A DNA stretch of 40,817 nucleotides, from contig NZ_MUZA01000058.1 of NCBI RefSeq assembly GCF_021442385.1, positions 1 through 40,817 on the forward strand. Direction: 5' to 3'. Made by a program: the position numbers and the translations under genes. The stretch is from Micromonospora sp. MH99 (GTDB lineage: Bacteria > Actinomycetota > Actinomycetes > Mycobacteriales > Micromonosporaceae). Positions 23,360 through 30,530 of the stretch are shown piece by piece (position 1 is the first letter of the stretch; each line of letters starts with the position of its first letter). The notes under the pieces were generated by a model. It was given only the letters and a program-made list of their open reading frames with translations, made no database searches and had not been told where the DNA came from.

Positions 23360-25189
23360 TCAGCGCGACGTGGGTGTGAAGTACCCGGCCGGCATGCCAC
23401 GCCGGCGCAGCGCCGGGTTCTGCTCGACGTCACTGAGCACACCTGCGGCGTTGATCAGGCCGATGTGCGAGAACGCTTGGGGAAAGTTGCCCAACTGTTC
23501 GCCGGTCGACGGGTCGATCTGCTCGGCGAACAGTCCCAGGTCGTTGAGCCGCCCGGCCAGCGCGTCGAACAACTCGTGCGCCCGGTCCCGCTCACCGGCC
23601 AGCGCCAGGCAGCACACCAGCCAGAACGAGCAGATGAGGAACCCCGCCGGGTCGCCGTTCCAGCGCCGCAGCAGGCCGTCGTGCGACAACTGCTCCTCCA
23701 CGGCGCGGATCGTCGAGCGCATCCGCTCATCGTCGGCCGGGAGGAACCCCACCAGCGGCATCACCAGCACCGACGCGTCCAGGTCGTCGGATTCGAAACT
23801 CCCGGTGTACGCCCCGAGCCGGTCGTTCCACCCCCGTTGCAGCACCTCCGCGCGCACCTCGTCGCGGGCGGCCGCCCAGCGGGCCACGTCCGGCGGCTCA
23901 CCGAGCCGTGCGCCGAAGCGGACCGCCCGGTCCAGGGCCGACCAGCACTGCACCTTCGAGGACACGTGGTGGCGTTCGATCCCGCGCTCCTCCCACATCC
24001 CCGCGTCCGGCAGCTTCCAGTCCCGCTCCGCCTTGTCGGCCAGCGACCGGAGCAGGTGGTACACGTCGGGTTCCAACGGCTCCAGCCGGTCGCGCATCAG
24101 CCAGGCCGCGTCCAACGCCTCACCGAAGATGTCGGTCTGCCGCTGCCGCCACGCGTCGTTGCCGATCATCACCGGCGGGCTGTCCCGGTAGCCGGCGAGC
24201 TGATCGAGGCGGTGCTCGGTGAGGTCCCGCTCCCCCAGCACCCCGTACATGATGGGCACCGGCTCCTCGTCGATCCGGCCCATGGCGCGGCCCAACCAGG
24301 CGAACTGCCGCTGCACCTCGTCGTAGCACGCCGTCCGCCACAGCGCCCGCAGTGTCAGGCTGAAGTCGCGCACCCACACGTAGCGGTAGTCGTAGTTCCG
24401 GTCCCCGCCGAGCTTTTCCGGCAGCGACGTGGTCACCGACGCCACCACCGCGCCGCTGGGCCGGTACGTCATGCCCTGCACCACCAACGCGCTGCGCCGC
24501 ACGTGCTCGGCGTAGATCCCGTTGTACTCGTGCTGCCGGACCCAGGAGCGCCATCCTTCGGCCGTGTCGGCGATGGTCCGGTCGGCCGCGGGCACCTGCG
24601 GCTGCGGCGCGTCGTAGGTCGGGGCGTACCCGAGGGTGAAGTTGTGGATCGTGCCGGGGCGGACGGTGAACGTCCCGGAGGCCTCACCGTCCCCGCAGGT
24701 CAGCCGCAGATCGGTGACCAGGACGAGCCGGCTCGCCCCGCCGACGGCCTCCAGGGCGCCGTCGCGCTCGACGAGGAACGGCGTGGTCCGGCCGTACTCG
24801 AATCGGGGTCGGTAGTGCACCCGCATCGGCACCTCGCCGGAGAGGCCCCGCACACTGCGGACCAGCACCTGCGGCGAGCGCAGACCGATGTCGTGCTCGC
24901 GCGCCCCGGGCTCCAGGGCGAGCGCGTCGCTCAGCTCCACCTCGCCCTGCGTGGTACGAAAGACGGTCCGCAGCACGAGGGTGCCGTCGAGGTAGCAGCG
25001 TTCGACGGTGAAGTCGGCCTCCGGACGGATCGACCAGTGTCCGGCGTGCTCGCCGATCAGCCGCGCGAACACCGACGGCGCGTCGAACCGGCCCGGGCAC
25101 CACCAGTTCACCGAGCCCGAGCGGTCCACCAACGCGGCCGTGCGGCCGTCGGCGAGGAACCCGTGGTCGCTGATCTGTCCGCTCTGCAC
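23360..25189 (-). CDS. GH15-family glucoamylase/trehalase-like hydrolase
   Basis: A 609-residue cytosolic enzyme. The N-terminal beta-sandwich starts ISDHGFLADGRTAALVDRSG, then SVNWWCPGRFDAPSVFA. The (alpha/alpha)6 barrel carries YRYVWVRDFSLTLRALW, the general-acid segment DAGMWEERG and the C-terminal base region EQIDPSTGEQLGNFPQAFSH, all standard for bacterial GH15. Actinobacterial members act on trehalose or on alpha-glucans, which cannot be told apart here. No signal peptide is seen. GTG 25189 is chosen because the protein matches family length there and a GGGTAG -10 element lies just before it; ATG 25312 would add 41 residues overlapping the divergent gene. Confidence 0.9.
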   Translation of the reverse strand: MQSGQISDHGFLADGRTAALVDRSGSVNWWCPGRFDAPSVFARLIGEHAGHWSIRPEADFTVERCYLDGTLVLRTVFRTTQGEVELSDALALEPGAREHDIGLRSPQVLVRSVRGLSGEVPMRVHYRPRFEYGRTTPFLVERDGALEAVGGASRLVLVTDLRLTCGDGEASGTFTVRPGTIHNFTLGYAPTYDAPQPQVPAADRTIADTAEGWRSWVRQHEYNGIYAEHVRRSALVVQGMTYRPSGAVVASVTTSLPEKLGGDRNYDYRYVWVRDFSLTLRALWRTACYDEVQRQFAWLGRAMGRIDEEPVPIMYGVLGERDLTEHRLDQLAGYRDSPPVMIGNDAWRQRQTDIFGEALDAAWLMRDRLEPLEPDVYHLLRSLADKAERDWKLPDAGMWEERGIERHHVSSKVQCWSALDRAVRFGARLGEPPDVARWAAARDEVRAEVLQRGWNDRLGAYTGSFESDDLDASVLVMPLVGFLPADDERMRSTIRAVEEQLSHDGLLRRWNGDPAGFLICSFWLVCCLALAGERDRAHELFDALAGRLNDLGLFAEQIDPSTGEQLGNFPQAFSHIGLINAAGVLSDVEQNPALRRRGMPAGYFTPTSR

Positions 25190-25197
25190 CCGACTGC

Positions 25198-25222
25198 CTA
25201 CCCGGACCGTTCCCGCACATGC
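25198..25222 (-). promoter_or_regulatory. Possible SigB-like promoter GCAT-N15-GGGTAG
   Basis: Minus-strand GCAT (25222-25219), 15 bases, GGGTAG (25203-25198), nine bases from GTG 25189, the same near-leaderless geometry as the promoter at 8996-9021. Confidence 0.35.
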
Positions 25223-25310
25223 CTCACCGGCGACACGGGCCCCACTCCGGCGGCGGGTGTTACCGCCCGGCGCTGGCGGGAACGCGGTCGGCTGACGAGG
25301 GAGGATGCTC

Positions 25311-25901
25311 ATGACCTCAGCTTCGGGGCCGGCCGCCGCGTGGCGGCCCGGCGCACACAGTGGTGACGTGCTTCCGTCCGGCCCGGCAGGCCGCCTGTCG
25401 GCACCGGCCGGGGACGGGCACGGGCCGCAGGGCGGCCCGCCCACCGTGACGATCGGTTCGTATCCGGACTATCCGTCCGCCCAGAAGGTGGTCGACTACC
25501 TGGCCGACAACCGCTTCCCGGTGGAGCACAGCGCCATCGTCGGCACGAACCTCACGCTGGTGGAGACGGTGCTCGGGCGGATGACCACCGGTCGCGCGGC
25601 GCTGCTCGGCGCCGGCACCGGCGCCTGGTTCGGACTCTTCATCGGCCTGCTGTTCGGCATCTTCACCGTCGGCAACTGGCTGGCGGTGATCCTGGTCGGC
25701 CTGGTCATCGGCGCGATCTGGGGCGCCGTGTTCGGCGCGGTGGCGCACGCGATGACCGGCGGGCAGCGCGACTTCACCTCGGCCAGCTCACTGCGCGCCG
25801 GCCAGTACGCGGTGACCGTCGACGCACAGCTCGCCGACCAGGCCCGGCAGCTGCTGGGCCGGATGCAGGTGCCCGGCTCGACGCCGGCGAACACCCGCTG
25901 A
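25311..25901 (+). CDS. General stress protein (YflT/GSP17M-like) with glycine-rich membrane hairpin
   Basis: A 196-residue protein. After a variable Pro/Gly-rich N-terminus comes VTIGSYPDYPSAQKVVDYLA, the entry to the heat-induced stress protein YflT domain. Then a two-helix hydrophobic insert (AWFGLFIGLLFGIFTVG and WLAVILVGLVIGAIWGAVFG) and a C-terminal QYAVTVDAQLADQARQLLG. The Gly-rich helices resemble membrane hairpins of general-stress proteins; role unknown. GAGGGAGG at 25297-25304 gives correct spacing to ATG 25311. Divergent from the GH15 gene. Confidence 0.82.
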   Translation: MTSASGPAAAWRPGAHSGDVLPSGPAGRLSAPAGDGHGPQGGPPTVTIGSYPDYPSAQKVVDYLADNRFPVEHSAIVGTNLTLVETVLGRMTTGRAALLGAGTGAWFGLFIGLLFGIFTVGNWLAVILVGLVIGAIWGAVFGAVAHAMTGGQRDFTSASSLRAGQYAVTVDAQLADQARQLLGRMQVPGSTPANTR

Positions 25902-25912
25902 CGTATCGGCAC

Positions 25913-25949
25913 GACCGGCCGTCCCGGCAGTTCGCCGGGGCGGCCGGTC
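25913..25949. terminator. Bidirectional hairpin terminator
   Basis: Sixteen-base arms (25913-25928 and 25934-25949) with a single mismatch or wobble and a five-base loop, between the convergent stress-protein and DUF1684 genes and running into the DUF1684 stop codon. Confidence 0.7.
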
Positions 25950-26538
25950 AGTCGTGGTACGCCAGCTCGCCGGCCCGCAGTGGCACGTCGACGCGGTTCT
26001 CCGGCGGGGCGAGCGGGCAGGCCCAGCGGTCGTCGTACGCGCAGCTGGGGTTGTAGAGGTAGTTGGCGTCCAGCCGGACCCGGTCGCCGGGCAGCAGCTC
26101 GACGCCCCGGCCGAAGGTGCCCTTCACCGTGTCGGTGAGGTACCGCCCTCCGCCGTAGGTCTCCTGACCGCAGGTGCCGTCGCGCAGCGGCACGAAGAGC
26201 CCACCCCCGTACGCCTCGATCCACCACAGCGTGAGCGGCCCCCACGGCGTCTCGGCAACCGCCACCCGCCGGTACGCGACGACCCCGTCCGGGCCGCCGG
26301 TGTCCACTCGCAGCTCGCCGCTGGCCGGCCGAAGGGGCGCCTCCACCACGGCCTCCGGGTTCGGTGCGAAGTAGCGCACACCGGTGAAGCCCTGCCGCTC
26401 GGCCGGCGGGATCGGGCTCTGCGGGTGGGTGGCGAAGAGCTCGTCGCGGCCGGCGCGGAAGCCGGCGAGGTCGACGTCGGACAGGTACAGCCGGGCCACC
26501 CGCTCCCGCCAGTCGGCCAGTTCCAGATCGGTCAGCAT
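25948..26538 (-). CDS. DUF1684 family protein
   Basis: A 196-residue protein starting MLTDLELADWRERVARLYLS. The blocks FRAGRDELFATHPQSPIPPA, RYFAPNP, the conserved ETYGGGRYLTD and the Tyr/Asn/Pro/Cys/Asp motif LYNPSCAYDDRWACPLAPPE followed by NRVDVPLRAGE are diagnostic of DUF1684. The catalytic role is unknown. The ATG at 26538 overlaps the end of the HxlR gene by seven bases (ATGCTGA), so the regulator and this protein are co-translated and probably act in the same response. Confidence 0.88.
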   Translation of the reverse strand: MLTDLELADWRERVARLYLSDVDLAGFRAGRDELFATHPQSPIPPAERQGFTGVRYFAPNPEAVVEAPLRPASGELRVDTGGPDGVVAYRRVAVAETPWGPLTLWWIEAYGGGLFVPLRDGTCGQETYGGGRYLTDTVKGTFGRGVELLPGDRVRLDANYLYNPSCAYDDRWACPLAPPENRVDVPLRAGELAYHD

Positions 26539-27002
26539 GCGGCGGACTCCTGATCGAGGGACAACTCGCCGGACCGCAGGGGCCTGCCGCACGCCTGGCA
26601 GCGGACCTCGGCGACGAACACCTCACCGCACACGTCGTGGATGAAGTCGACCTTGGGCACCTCGGCGTCGCTGTAGGTGTCGCCCCAGCGCTTGAGCACG
26701 AGGATGACCTGCCCGAGGTCCTTGCCCTTCTGGGTGAGCTCGTACCCCGCGACCTTGCCGTCCTCGGTCGATCGCGCCTGCAGGATGCCGGTCTCGGCGA
26801 GCTTTCGCAGCCGGGCGGCGAGCACGTCCCGGGGTGCGCCGACCGCCCGCAGGATCTCCGTGTACCGGGAGGCCCCGAAGGCGAGCGCCCGCACGATGTG
26901 CAGCGACCACCTGTCGTTGACCGCGTCGAGCGCCACAGCGAGCGTGTCCCGAGCCGGTTTGGAATTCAAACCGGTGGTGCTACGGTTCGTCTGGTTGGAC
27001 AT
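26532..27002 (-). CDS. HxlR-family winged-helix transcription regulator
   Basis: A 156-residue regulator. WSLHIVRALAFGASRYTEIL and VLAARLRKLAETGILQARS form the helix-turn-helix and wing characteristic of HxlR/DUF24 proteins. C-terminal cysteines (DVCGEVF, VRCQACGRPL) could bind zinc or sense thiol and aldehyde stress, as known for some family members. ATG 27002 lies within one of two inverted repeats that share CAAACC arms; the other lies inside its own coding start. Together these suggest autoregulation and control of the divergent membrane protein at 27031. Followed by the overlapping DUF1684 gene. Confidence 0.9.
   Translation of the reverse strand: MSNQTNRSTTGLNSKPARDTLAVALDAVNDRWSLHIVRALAFGASRYTEILRAVGAPRDVLAARLRKLAETGILQARSTEDGKVAGYELTQKGKDLGQVILVLKRWGDTYSDAEVPKVDFIHDVCGEVFVAEVRCQACGRPLRSGELSLDQESAAC
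26954..26974. promoter_or_regulatory. Palindromic operator candidate for the HxlR regulator (site 1)
   Basis: Perfect inverted repeat CCGGTTTG-N5-CAAACCGG inside the first codons of hxlR. It overlaps a possible plus-strand -35 (TTGGAA, 26959-26964) paired with TACGGT at 26981-26986 for the divergent gene. Confidence 0.6.
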
Positions 27003-27010
27003 TCAAACCA
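26992..27010. promoter_or_regulatory. Second, imperfect HxlR operator candidate (site 2)
   Basis: TGGTT-N9-AACCA with the same TTCAAACC right half as site 1, covering the hxlR start codon. The right half-sites are 37 bases apart. This is a plausible cooperative pair. Confidence 0.45.
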
Positions 27011-27030
27011 CACTACCCGAGGAAGCACCC

Positions 27031-28050
27031 ATGACGTCGCCACCCGAATCACGTACCGAGCGGGAAACGCCAGTCGTCACCCACCGCCGAGCCTGGCTCT
27101 CCCTCGTGCTCACCGGGCTGATCATCGGTACGGCCTTCATCGCCGTCTACGTCGGGCTGCAACGCGGTCCCGAGCCGCGCCACCTGCCGATCGCTGTGGT
27201 CGGCGAGCAGCTGGCCACCACCGCGCACGCCGGGTTCGGCGACGCCGTCGCCGTCACGCCGGTGAGCACCGTCGAGGACGGAACGGCCCTGGTCCGCGAC
27301 GGCGACGCCGTCGCGGTGCTCGGCGCGACCGCCCCCGGCAGGCTGACGCTCGACTACGCCGGCGCGAGCGGATTCAGTGAGAGCGGCGCCGCCCGGCAAC
27401 TCGTCGCCGGTCTCGCCCGGCAGGCCGGCGCGACAGTCCAGGAGAACGACATCGTGCCGCTGGCGAGCTACGACAGCCGGGGGCTGTCCGCCTTCTACGT
27501 GGTGTTCGGGGTCACCCTGTCGTCGTTCGTCCTCGCGCAGGGGCTCACCGCGGCCACCGCGAAGGTGCGCCTGCGTCACCGGCTCTACGCCATGGGCGGA
27601 TTCGCCGTAGCGATCGGCGTGATCGCGGCGACGGTCGCGGGCCCGGTCTACGGGTCACTGACGGCGCCGTTCCCGCTGCTCGCCCTGTCGCTCATCCTGT
27701 TGTCGGCCGCCAGCGCCTTCACGACCAAGGCGCTCGGGGCCTGGCTCGGCCCGATCGGGATCGCGCTGGCGGTGCTCACCCTCACCACCATCGGCAACGC
27801 GACGAGCGGAGCGACCATCGGGATCGACCTGCTGCCGGGATGGGCGCAGTCGATCTCGGCGAAGCTCCCCCCGGGCGCGGCAGTGCGGGCGGTCAACAAC
27901 TTCGGTTACTTCAACGGCTCGCACACGCTGGTGCCCCTGGCCGTCCTCGCCACCTGGTTCCTGGCCGGCCTGGGCTTCGTCCTGCTCCGACAGCGGACCG
28001 CGCAGCGCCGCCCGCTGGCGTCCCGTGCGGACGCGGCCGCGACACCCTGA
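27031..28050 (+). CDS. Multi-pass membrane protein, ABC-2/YhgE-like export type
   Basis: A 339-residue protein starting MTSPPESRTERE. One membrane helix (WLSLVLTGLIIGTAFIAVYV) is followed by a ~120-residue extracytoplasmic domain (LPIAVVGEQLATTAHAGFGD, then LVAGLARQAGATVQEND) and then about five C-terminal helices (AFYVVFGVTLSSFVLAQG, PFPLLALSLILLSAASAF, LVPLAVLATWFLAGLGFVLL). This is the layout of YhgE/Pip and ABC-2 permease-related exporters, but no ATPase is adjacent. GAGGAAG precedes ATG 27031. Divergent from hxlR and likely controlled by it, suggesting inducible efflux or envelope defence. Confidence 0.75.
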   Translation: MTSPPESRTERETPVVTHRRAWLSLVLTGLIIGTAFIAVYVGLQRGPEPRHLPIAVVGEQLATTAHAGFGDAVAVTPVSTVEDGTALVRDGDAVAVLGATAPGRLTLDYAGASGFSESGAARQLVAGLARQAGATVQENDIVPLASYDSRGLSAFYVVFGVTLSSFVLAQGLTAATAKVRLRHRLYAMGGFAVAIGVIAATVAGPVYGSLTAPFPLLALSLILLSAASAFTTKALGAWLGPIGIALAVLTLTTIGNATSGATIGIDLLPGWAQSISAKLPPGAAVRAVNNFGYFNGSHTLVPLAVLATWFLAGLGFVLLRQRTAQRRPLASRADAAATP

Positions 28051-28067
28051 TCCGGCTGTGCAGACGA

Positions 28068-28098
28068 TCGGGTGGGCGGACGACGTGCGCCCACCCGA
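28068..28098. terminator. Bidirectional hairpin terminator
   Basis: Perfect 11-base arms (28068-28078 and 28088-28098) with a nine-base loop between the convergent membrane-protein and TetR genes. Confidence 0.65.
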
Positions 28099-28101
28099 CC
28101 G

Positions 28102-28671
28102 TCATCCCCGCGGCCAGTTGCTCAGGACGGCGTCGAGGGCGTCGAGGGCGCGAGCCCAGGACTCGTCCGTCGAGCGCGGGGTGTGGCGGAACCCGCCGGT
28201 CCGCTCCAGGCTCACGAAGCCGTGGAACGTGCTGTGCATCATCCGGACGGCGTCGGTCTGGTCCGGCTCGGAGAGCCGGTAGCCGCGCAGGATCGCCCGG
28301 GTCATCTCGGCGTGCCGGACGCCCGCGCTCGCGGCGGCCGTCTCGGGGTCAAGGTCGATCTGCATCGCGGCGTAGCGACCCGGATGCCGCGTCGCGTAGT
28401 CCCGGTACGCGTTGGCGAAGGCGACCAGCGCGTCCTTGCCGGCCCGGCCGGCGAGCGCGTCGGCGACCCGGTCGGCCAGCTCGGCGAGCGCCAGCAGCGC
28501 GATCCTGACCCGCAGGTCGTGTGCGCTCCTGATGTGGAAGTACAGGCTCGCGTCCTTCACGCCGAAGTGCCGCGCGAGCGCGGCCACTGTCACGTTCTCG
28601 ACGCCCACCTCGTCGGCCAGGTCGGCCGCCGCCAGGGCCAGCCGCTCGGCGGTCACTCCGGCACGTGCCAC
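28102..28671 (-). CDS. TetR/AcrR-family regulator with WHG-type C-terminal domain
   Basis: A 189-residue regulator. The DNA-binding helix-turn-helix is VTVAALARHFGVKDASLYFH near residues 30-50. The C-terminal ligand domain contains RYAAMQIDLDPETAAASAGV and MMHSTFHGFVSLERTGGF, the latter matching the WHG (TetR_C_33) domain. I start at GTG 28671; GTG 28680 is possible, and the frame to 28782 would run across the divergent promoter. Neither start has a clear ribosome site. Divergent from the FBP-domain gene, with an inverted repeat in between that may be its operator. Confidence 0.85.
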   Translation of the reverse strand: MARAGVTAERLALAAADLADEVGVENVTVAALARHFGVKDASLYFHIRSAHDLRVRIALLALAELADRVADALAGRAGKDALVAFANAYRDYATRHPGRYAAMQIDLDPETAAASAGVRHAEMTRAILRGYRLSEPDQTDAVRMMHSTFHGFVSLERTGGFRHTPRSTDESWARALDALDAVLSNWPRG

Positions 28672-28708
28672 GCACCACACCCCAAAAACTAGTCTCGTTA
28701 ATCGTTTG

Positions 28709-28725
28709 CCTAGGAGAGCTAGGCT
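28709..28725 (+). promoter_or_regulatory. Inverted repeat CCTAG-N5-CTAGG overlapping a leaderless -10 (TAGGCT)
   Basis: CCTAG (28709-28713) and CTAGG (28719-28723) form a perfect short palindrome. TAGGCT at 28720-28725 lies seven bases before ATG 28733, so a repressor bound here would block a leaderless promoter of the FBP gene. GTTT at 28704 with GGCTAC at 28722 also weakly mimics a SigB site. Confidence 0.45.
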
Positions 28726-28732
28726 ACTACCT

Positions 28733-29224
28733 ATGTTAGCCCTCACCGAATCCGCCATCCGCGCCTCCTTCGTCAACTGCACTCAGGGCGAGGCGAAGCG
28801 GCTGGCCATACCGAACGATCTTGAAATGCGCCCCTGGGACGACCTGGACTTCCTCGGCTGGCGGGACGTCGCCGCGCCGCAGCGGGCCTACCTGATCGCC
28901 GAGGCCGACGAGGGCCTCGTCGGGGTCGCGCTGCGGGTGGCGCCCCAGCAGGCCGGGCGGGTCCGGCGCAGCATGTGTTCCTTCTGCCTGACCACCCACA
29001 CCGGCGACGGCGTGTCGTTGATGACGGCCCGCAAGGCCGGCCGGGACGGCCGGCAGGGCAACTCCGTGGGCGCGTACGTCTGCTCCGACCTGGCCTGCTC
29101 GCTCTACCTACGCGGCAAGAAGAGGGACGCCGGGCGGCGGATCGAAGAGACCATCACCCTGGCCGAGAAGATTGACCGCACCACCGGTCACCTCACGGCG
29201 TTCCTGCGCCGGGTCACCGAGTGA
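28733..29224 (+). CDS. FBP-domain (FusB-like) treble-clef zinc-finger protein
   Basis: A 163-residue cytosolic protein. MLALTESAIRASFVNCTQGE begins a helical N-terminal part; the C-terminal part has CSFC followed 34 residues later by a second cysteine pair in YVCSDLACSLYLRGKKRD, the treble-clef zinc site of the FBP/FusB C-terminal domain. FusB-type proteins bind elongation factor G and rescue it from stalled or fusidic-acid-blocked ribosomes; actinobacterial relatives are poorly studied. ATG 28733 is probably leaderless. Control by the divergent TetR regulator is inferred. Confidence 0.85.
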   Translation: MLALTESAIRASFVNCTQGEAKRLAIPNDLEMRPWDDLDFLGWRDVAAPQRAYLIAEADEGLVGVALRVAPQQAGRVRRSMCSFCLTTHTGDGVSLMTARKAGRDGRQGNSVGAYVCSDLACSLYLRGKKRDAGRRIEETITLAEKIDRTTGHLTAFLRRVTE

Positions 29225-29345
29225 CGGCCGGCCGGCCCGCCTGAGCGGGTTGGTTCGGCCCGGCCGGTCCCGAGCCGGGGCCGCCCGGGTGGGTGCGCGC
29301 CCCGGCCCGCCCGACCTGGGCCGCTCTCCGACGGGCGTCGGCCGG

Positions 29346-29879
29346 CTAGCGGTCGGTGGCCAGGCGGGCGTGCAGGTGCTCGTCGTAGCGGCGGCCGTCG
29401 CCGTACTGGTACGACTCGCGCAGCGTCCCCTCGGCGAGATAGCCGGCCCGCTCGGCGACCCGGCAGGACGCCGCGTTGGCCACCGCGTGGCACAGCTCGA
29501 CCCGGTGCAGCCGAAGGTCGTCGAACGCCCACTCGGTGAGCCGGACGACGGCCCGCGTCGCCACCTGACGCCCGCGCGCCGCCGGCATCGTCCAGTAGCC
29601 GATGGAGGCGTCGCCGTGGTGGATGTGGTGCAGCGACACCGAGCCGAGCAGCTGGCCGTCGGCGGCGTCGGTCACCGCCATGGAGGCGTGGTCACCGCCG
29701 GACCAGTCGGCCCGGCGACGCACCCAGAGCAGGGCGGCGTGGTCGTCGACCGGGCCGCCGCCCTGCGGGTTCCACTGAGCGATGTCGGGGTCGCGCAGGG
29801 CGTCGCGCACGGCCGGGGCGTCCGCCTCCCGCCACGGGCGCAGCAACAGGTCGGCGGCGGCGAGTTCCACGTGTTCCAC
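29346..29879 (-). CDS. GNAT acetyltransferase, RimJ/RimL type
   Basis: A 177-residue N-acetyltransferase. LLLRPWREADAPAVRDALRD starts the fold; the acetyl-CoA loop is IGYWTMPAARGRQVATRAVV, followed by WAFDDLRLHRVELCHAVANA and RVAERAGYLAEGTLRE, the standard RimJ/RimL pattern. Members acetylate protein N-termini or small amines; the target is unknown. GTG 29879 and GTG 29870 are both possible starts; the frame reaching 30059 would cross the MarR operator and reads non-family sequence. The 120 bases beyond its stop, shared with the convergent FBP gene, hold only short GC-rich stems. Confidence 0.82.
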   Translation of the reverse strand: MEHVELAAADLLLRPWREADAPAVRDALRDPDIAQWNPQGGGPVDDHAALLWVRRRADWSGGDHASMAVTDAADGQLLGSVSLHHIHHGDASIGYWTMPAARGRQVATRAVVRLTEWAFDDLRLHRVELCHAVANAASCRVAERAGYLAEGTLRESYQYGDGRRYDEHLHARLATDR

Positions 29880-29999
29880 GAGGCCGGAGTCTGGCACAGA
29901 CCGCCCGGGCACCGCCTCCCGATTGACCCGCGCTTTCTTCAAAACTGCATCAAGCGAGCCACCAACCGGACAGACGTGACGCAGGCAACGCTCAACAGC

Positions 30000-30021
30000 A
30001 CTAGTTAAATTTTGAACTAGT
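30000..30021. promoter_or_regulatory. Palindromic MarR operator candidate
   Basis: ACTAGTT-N8-AACTAGT with perfect seven-base arms in an AT-rich island of a GC-rich genome. It covers the expected -35 to -10 region of the MarR gene (TACCGT, 30024-30029, as -10), typical of MarR autorepression. Confidence 0.65.
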
Positions 30022-30036
30022 GCTACCGTGGTGGAC

Positions 30037-30519
30037 GTGACAGACAGCCTGGACAGCACCCGAGCGGCCGCCTGGCGTGCCTACATCGAGGCCAGCCAGC
30101 GCCTGTTCACCCAGTTGGAAGACGACCTGCGCACCGACAGCGACCTCACCTTCGCCGACTACCACGTGCTGGTCCTGCTCTCCGAGGCACCGGGGCAACG
30201 ACTGCGGATGGGCGAGCTGGCCGGCCGGCTGGTCTTCTCCCCCAGCCGACTGACGTACCAGATCTCCTCGATGCAGCGGCGCGGCCTGGTCAGCAAGGAG
30301 GCCTGCCCGGACGACCGGCGCGGCAGCGAAGCCGTCCTCACCGCCGCCGGGCTGCTCACCCTGTCCGAAGCCGCACCCCACCACCTGGCGTCGGTGCGTA
30401 CCCACCTGATGGATGACCTCGACGACGCCGAGGTCGCCTGCCTCACCCGGGTCTTCGACCGGCTCGGCCGCCGCCTGCGGGCGACCCGGACCACGTCGAG
30501 CACCCACGCCACACGTTAA
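30037..30519 (+). CDS. MarR-family transcription regulator
   Basis: A 160-residue dimeric winged-helix regulator. TFADYHVLVLLSEAPGQRLR begins the DNA-binding region; MGELAGRLVFSPSRLTYQIS is the recognition helix-turn-helix and SKEACPDDRRGSEAVLTAAG the wing, with the conserved Asp-Asp-Arg-Arg. GTG 30037 is preferred, since the -10 TACCGT ends seven bases before it and no ribosome site exists; GTG 30028 or 30031 would add two or three residues. The pirin gene follows after 11 bases and has its own ribosome site, so the two form an operon under the palindrome. Confidence 0.9.
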   Translation: MTDSLDSTRAAAWRAYIEASQRLFTQLEDDLRTDSDLTFADYHVLVLLSEAPGQRLRMGELAGRLVFSPSRLTYQISSMQRRGLVSKEACPDDRRGSEAVLTAAGLLTLSEAAPHHLASVRTHLMDDLDDAEVACLTRVFDRLGRRLRATRTTSSTHATR

Positions 30520-30530
30520 GGAGCCCCCCG

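Noticed and set aside
29225..29345. Stem structures in the convergent spacer after the FBP gene
   Set aside because: Several short GC-rich stems are possible but none dominates, so I do not call a terminator.
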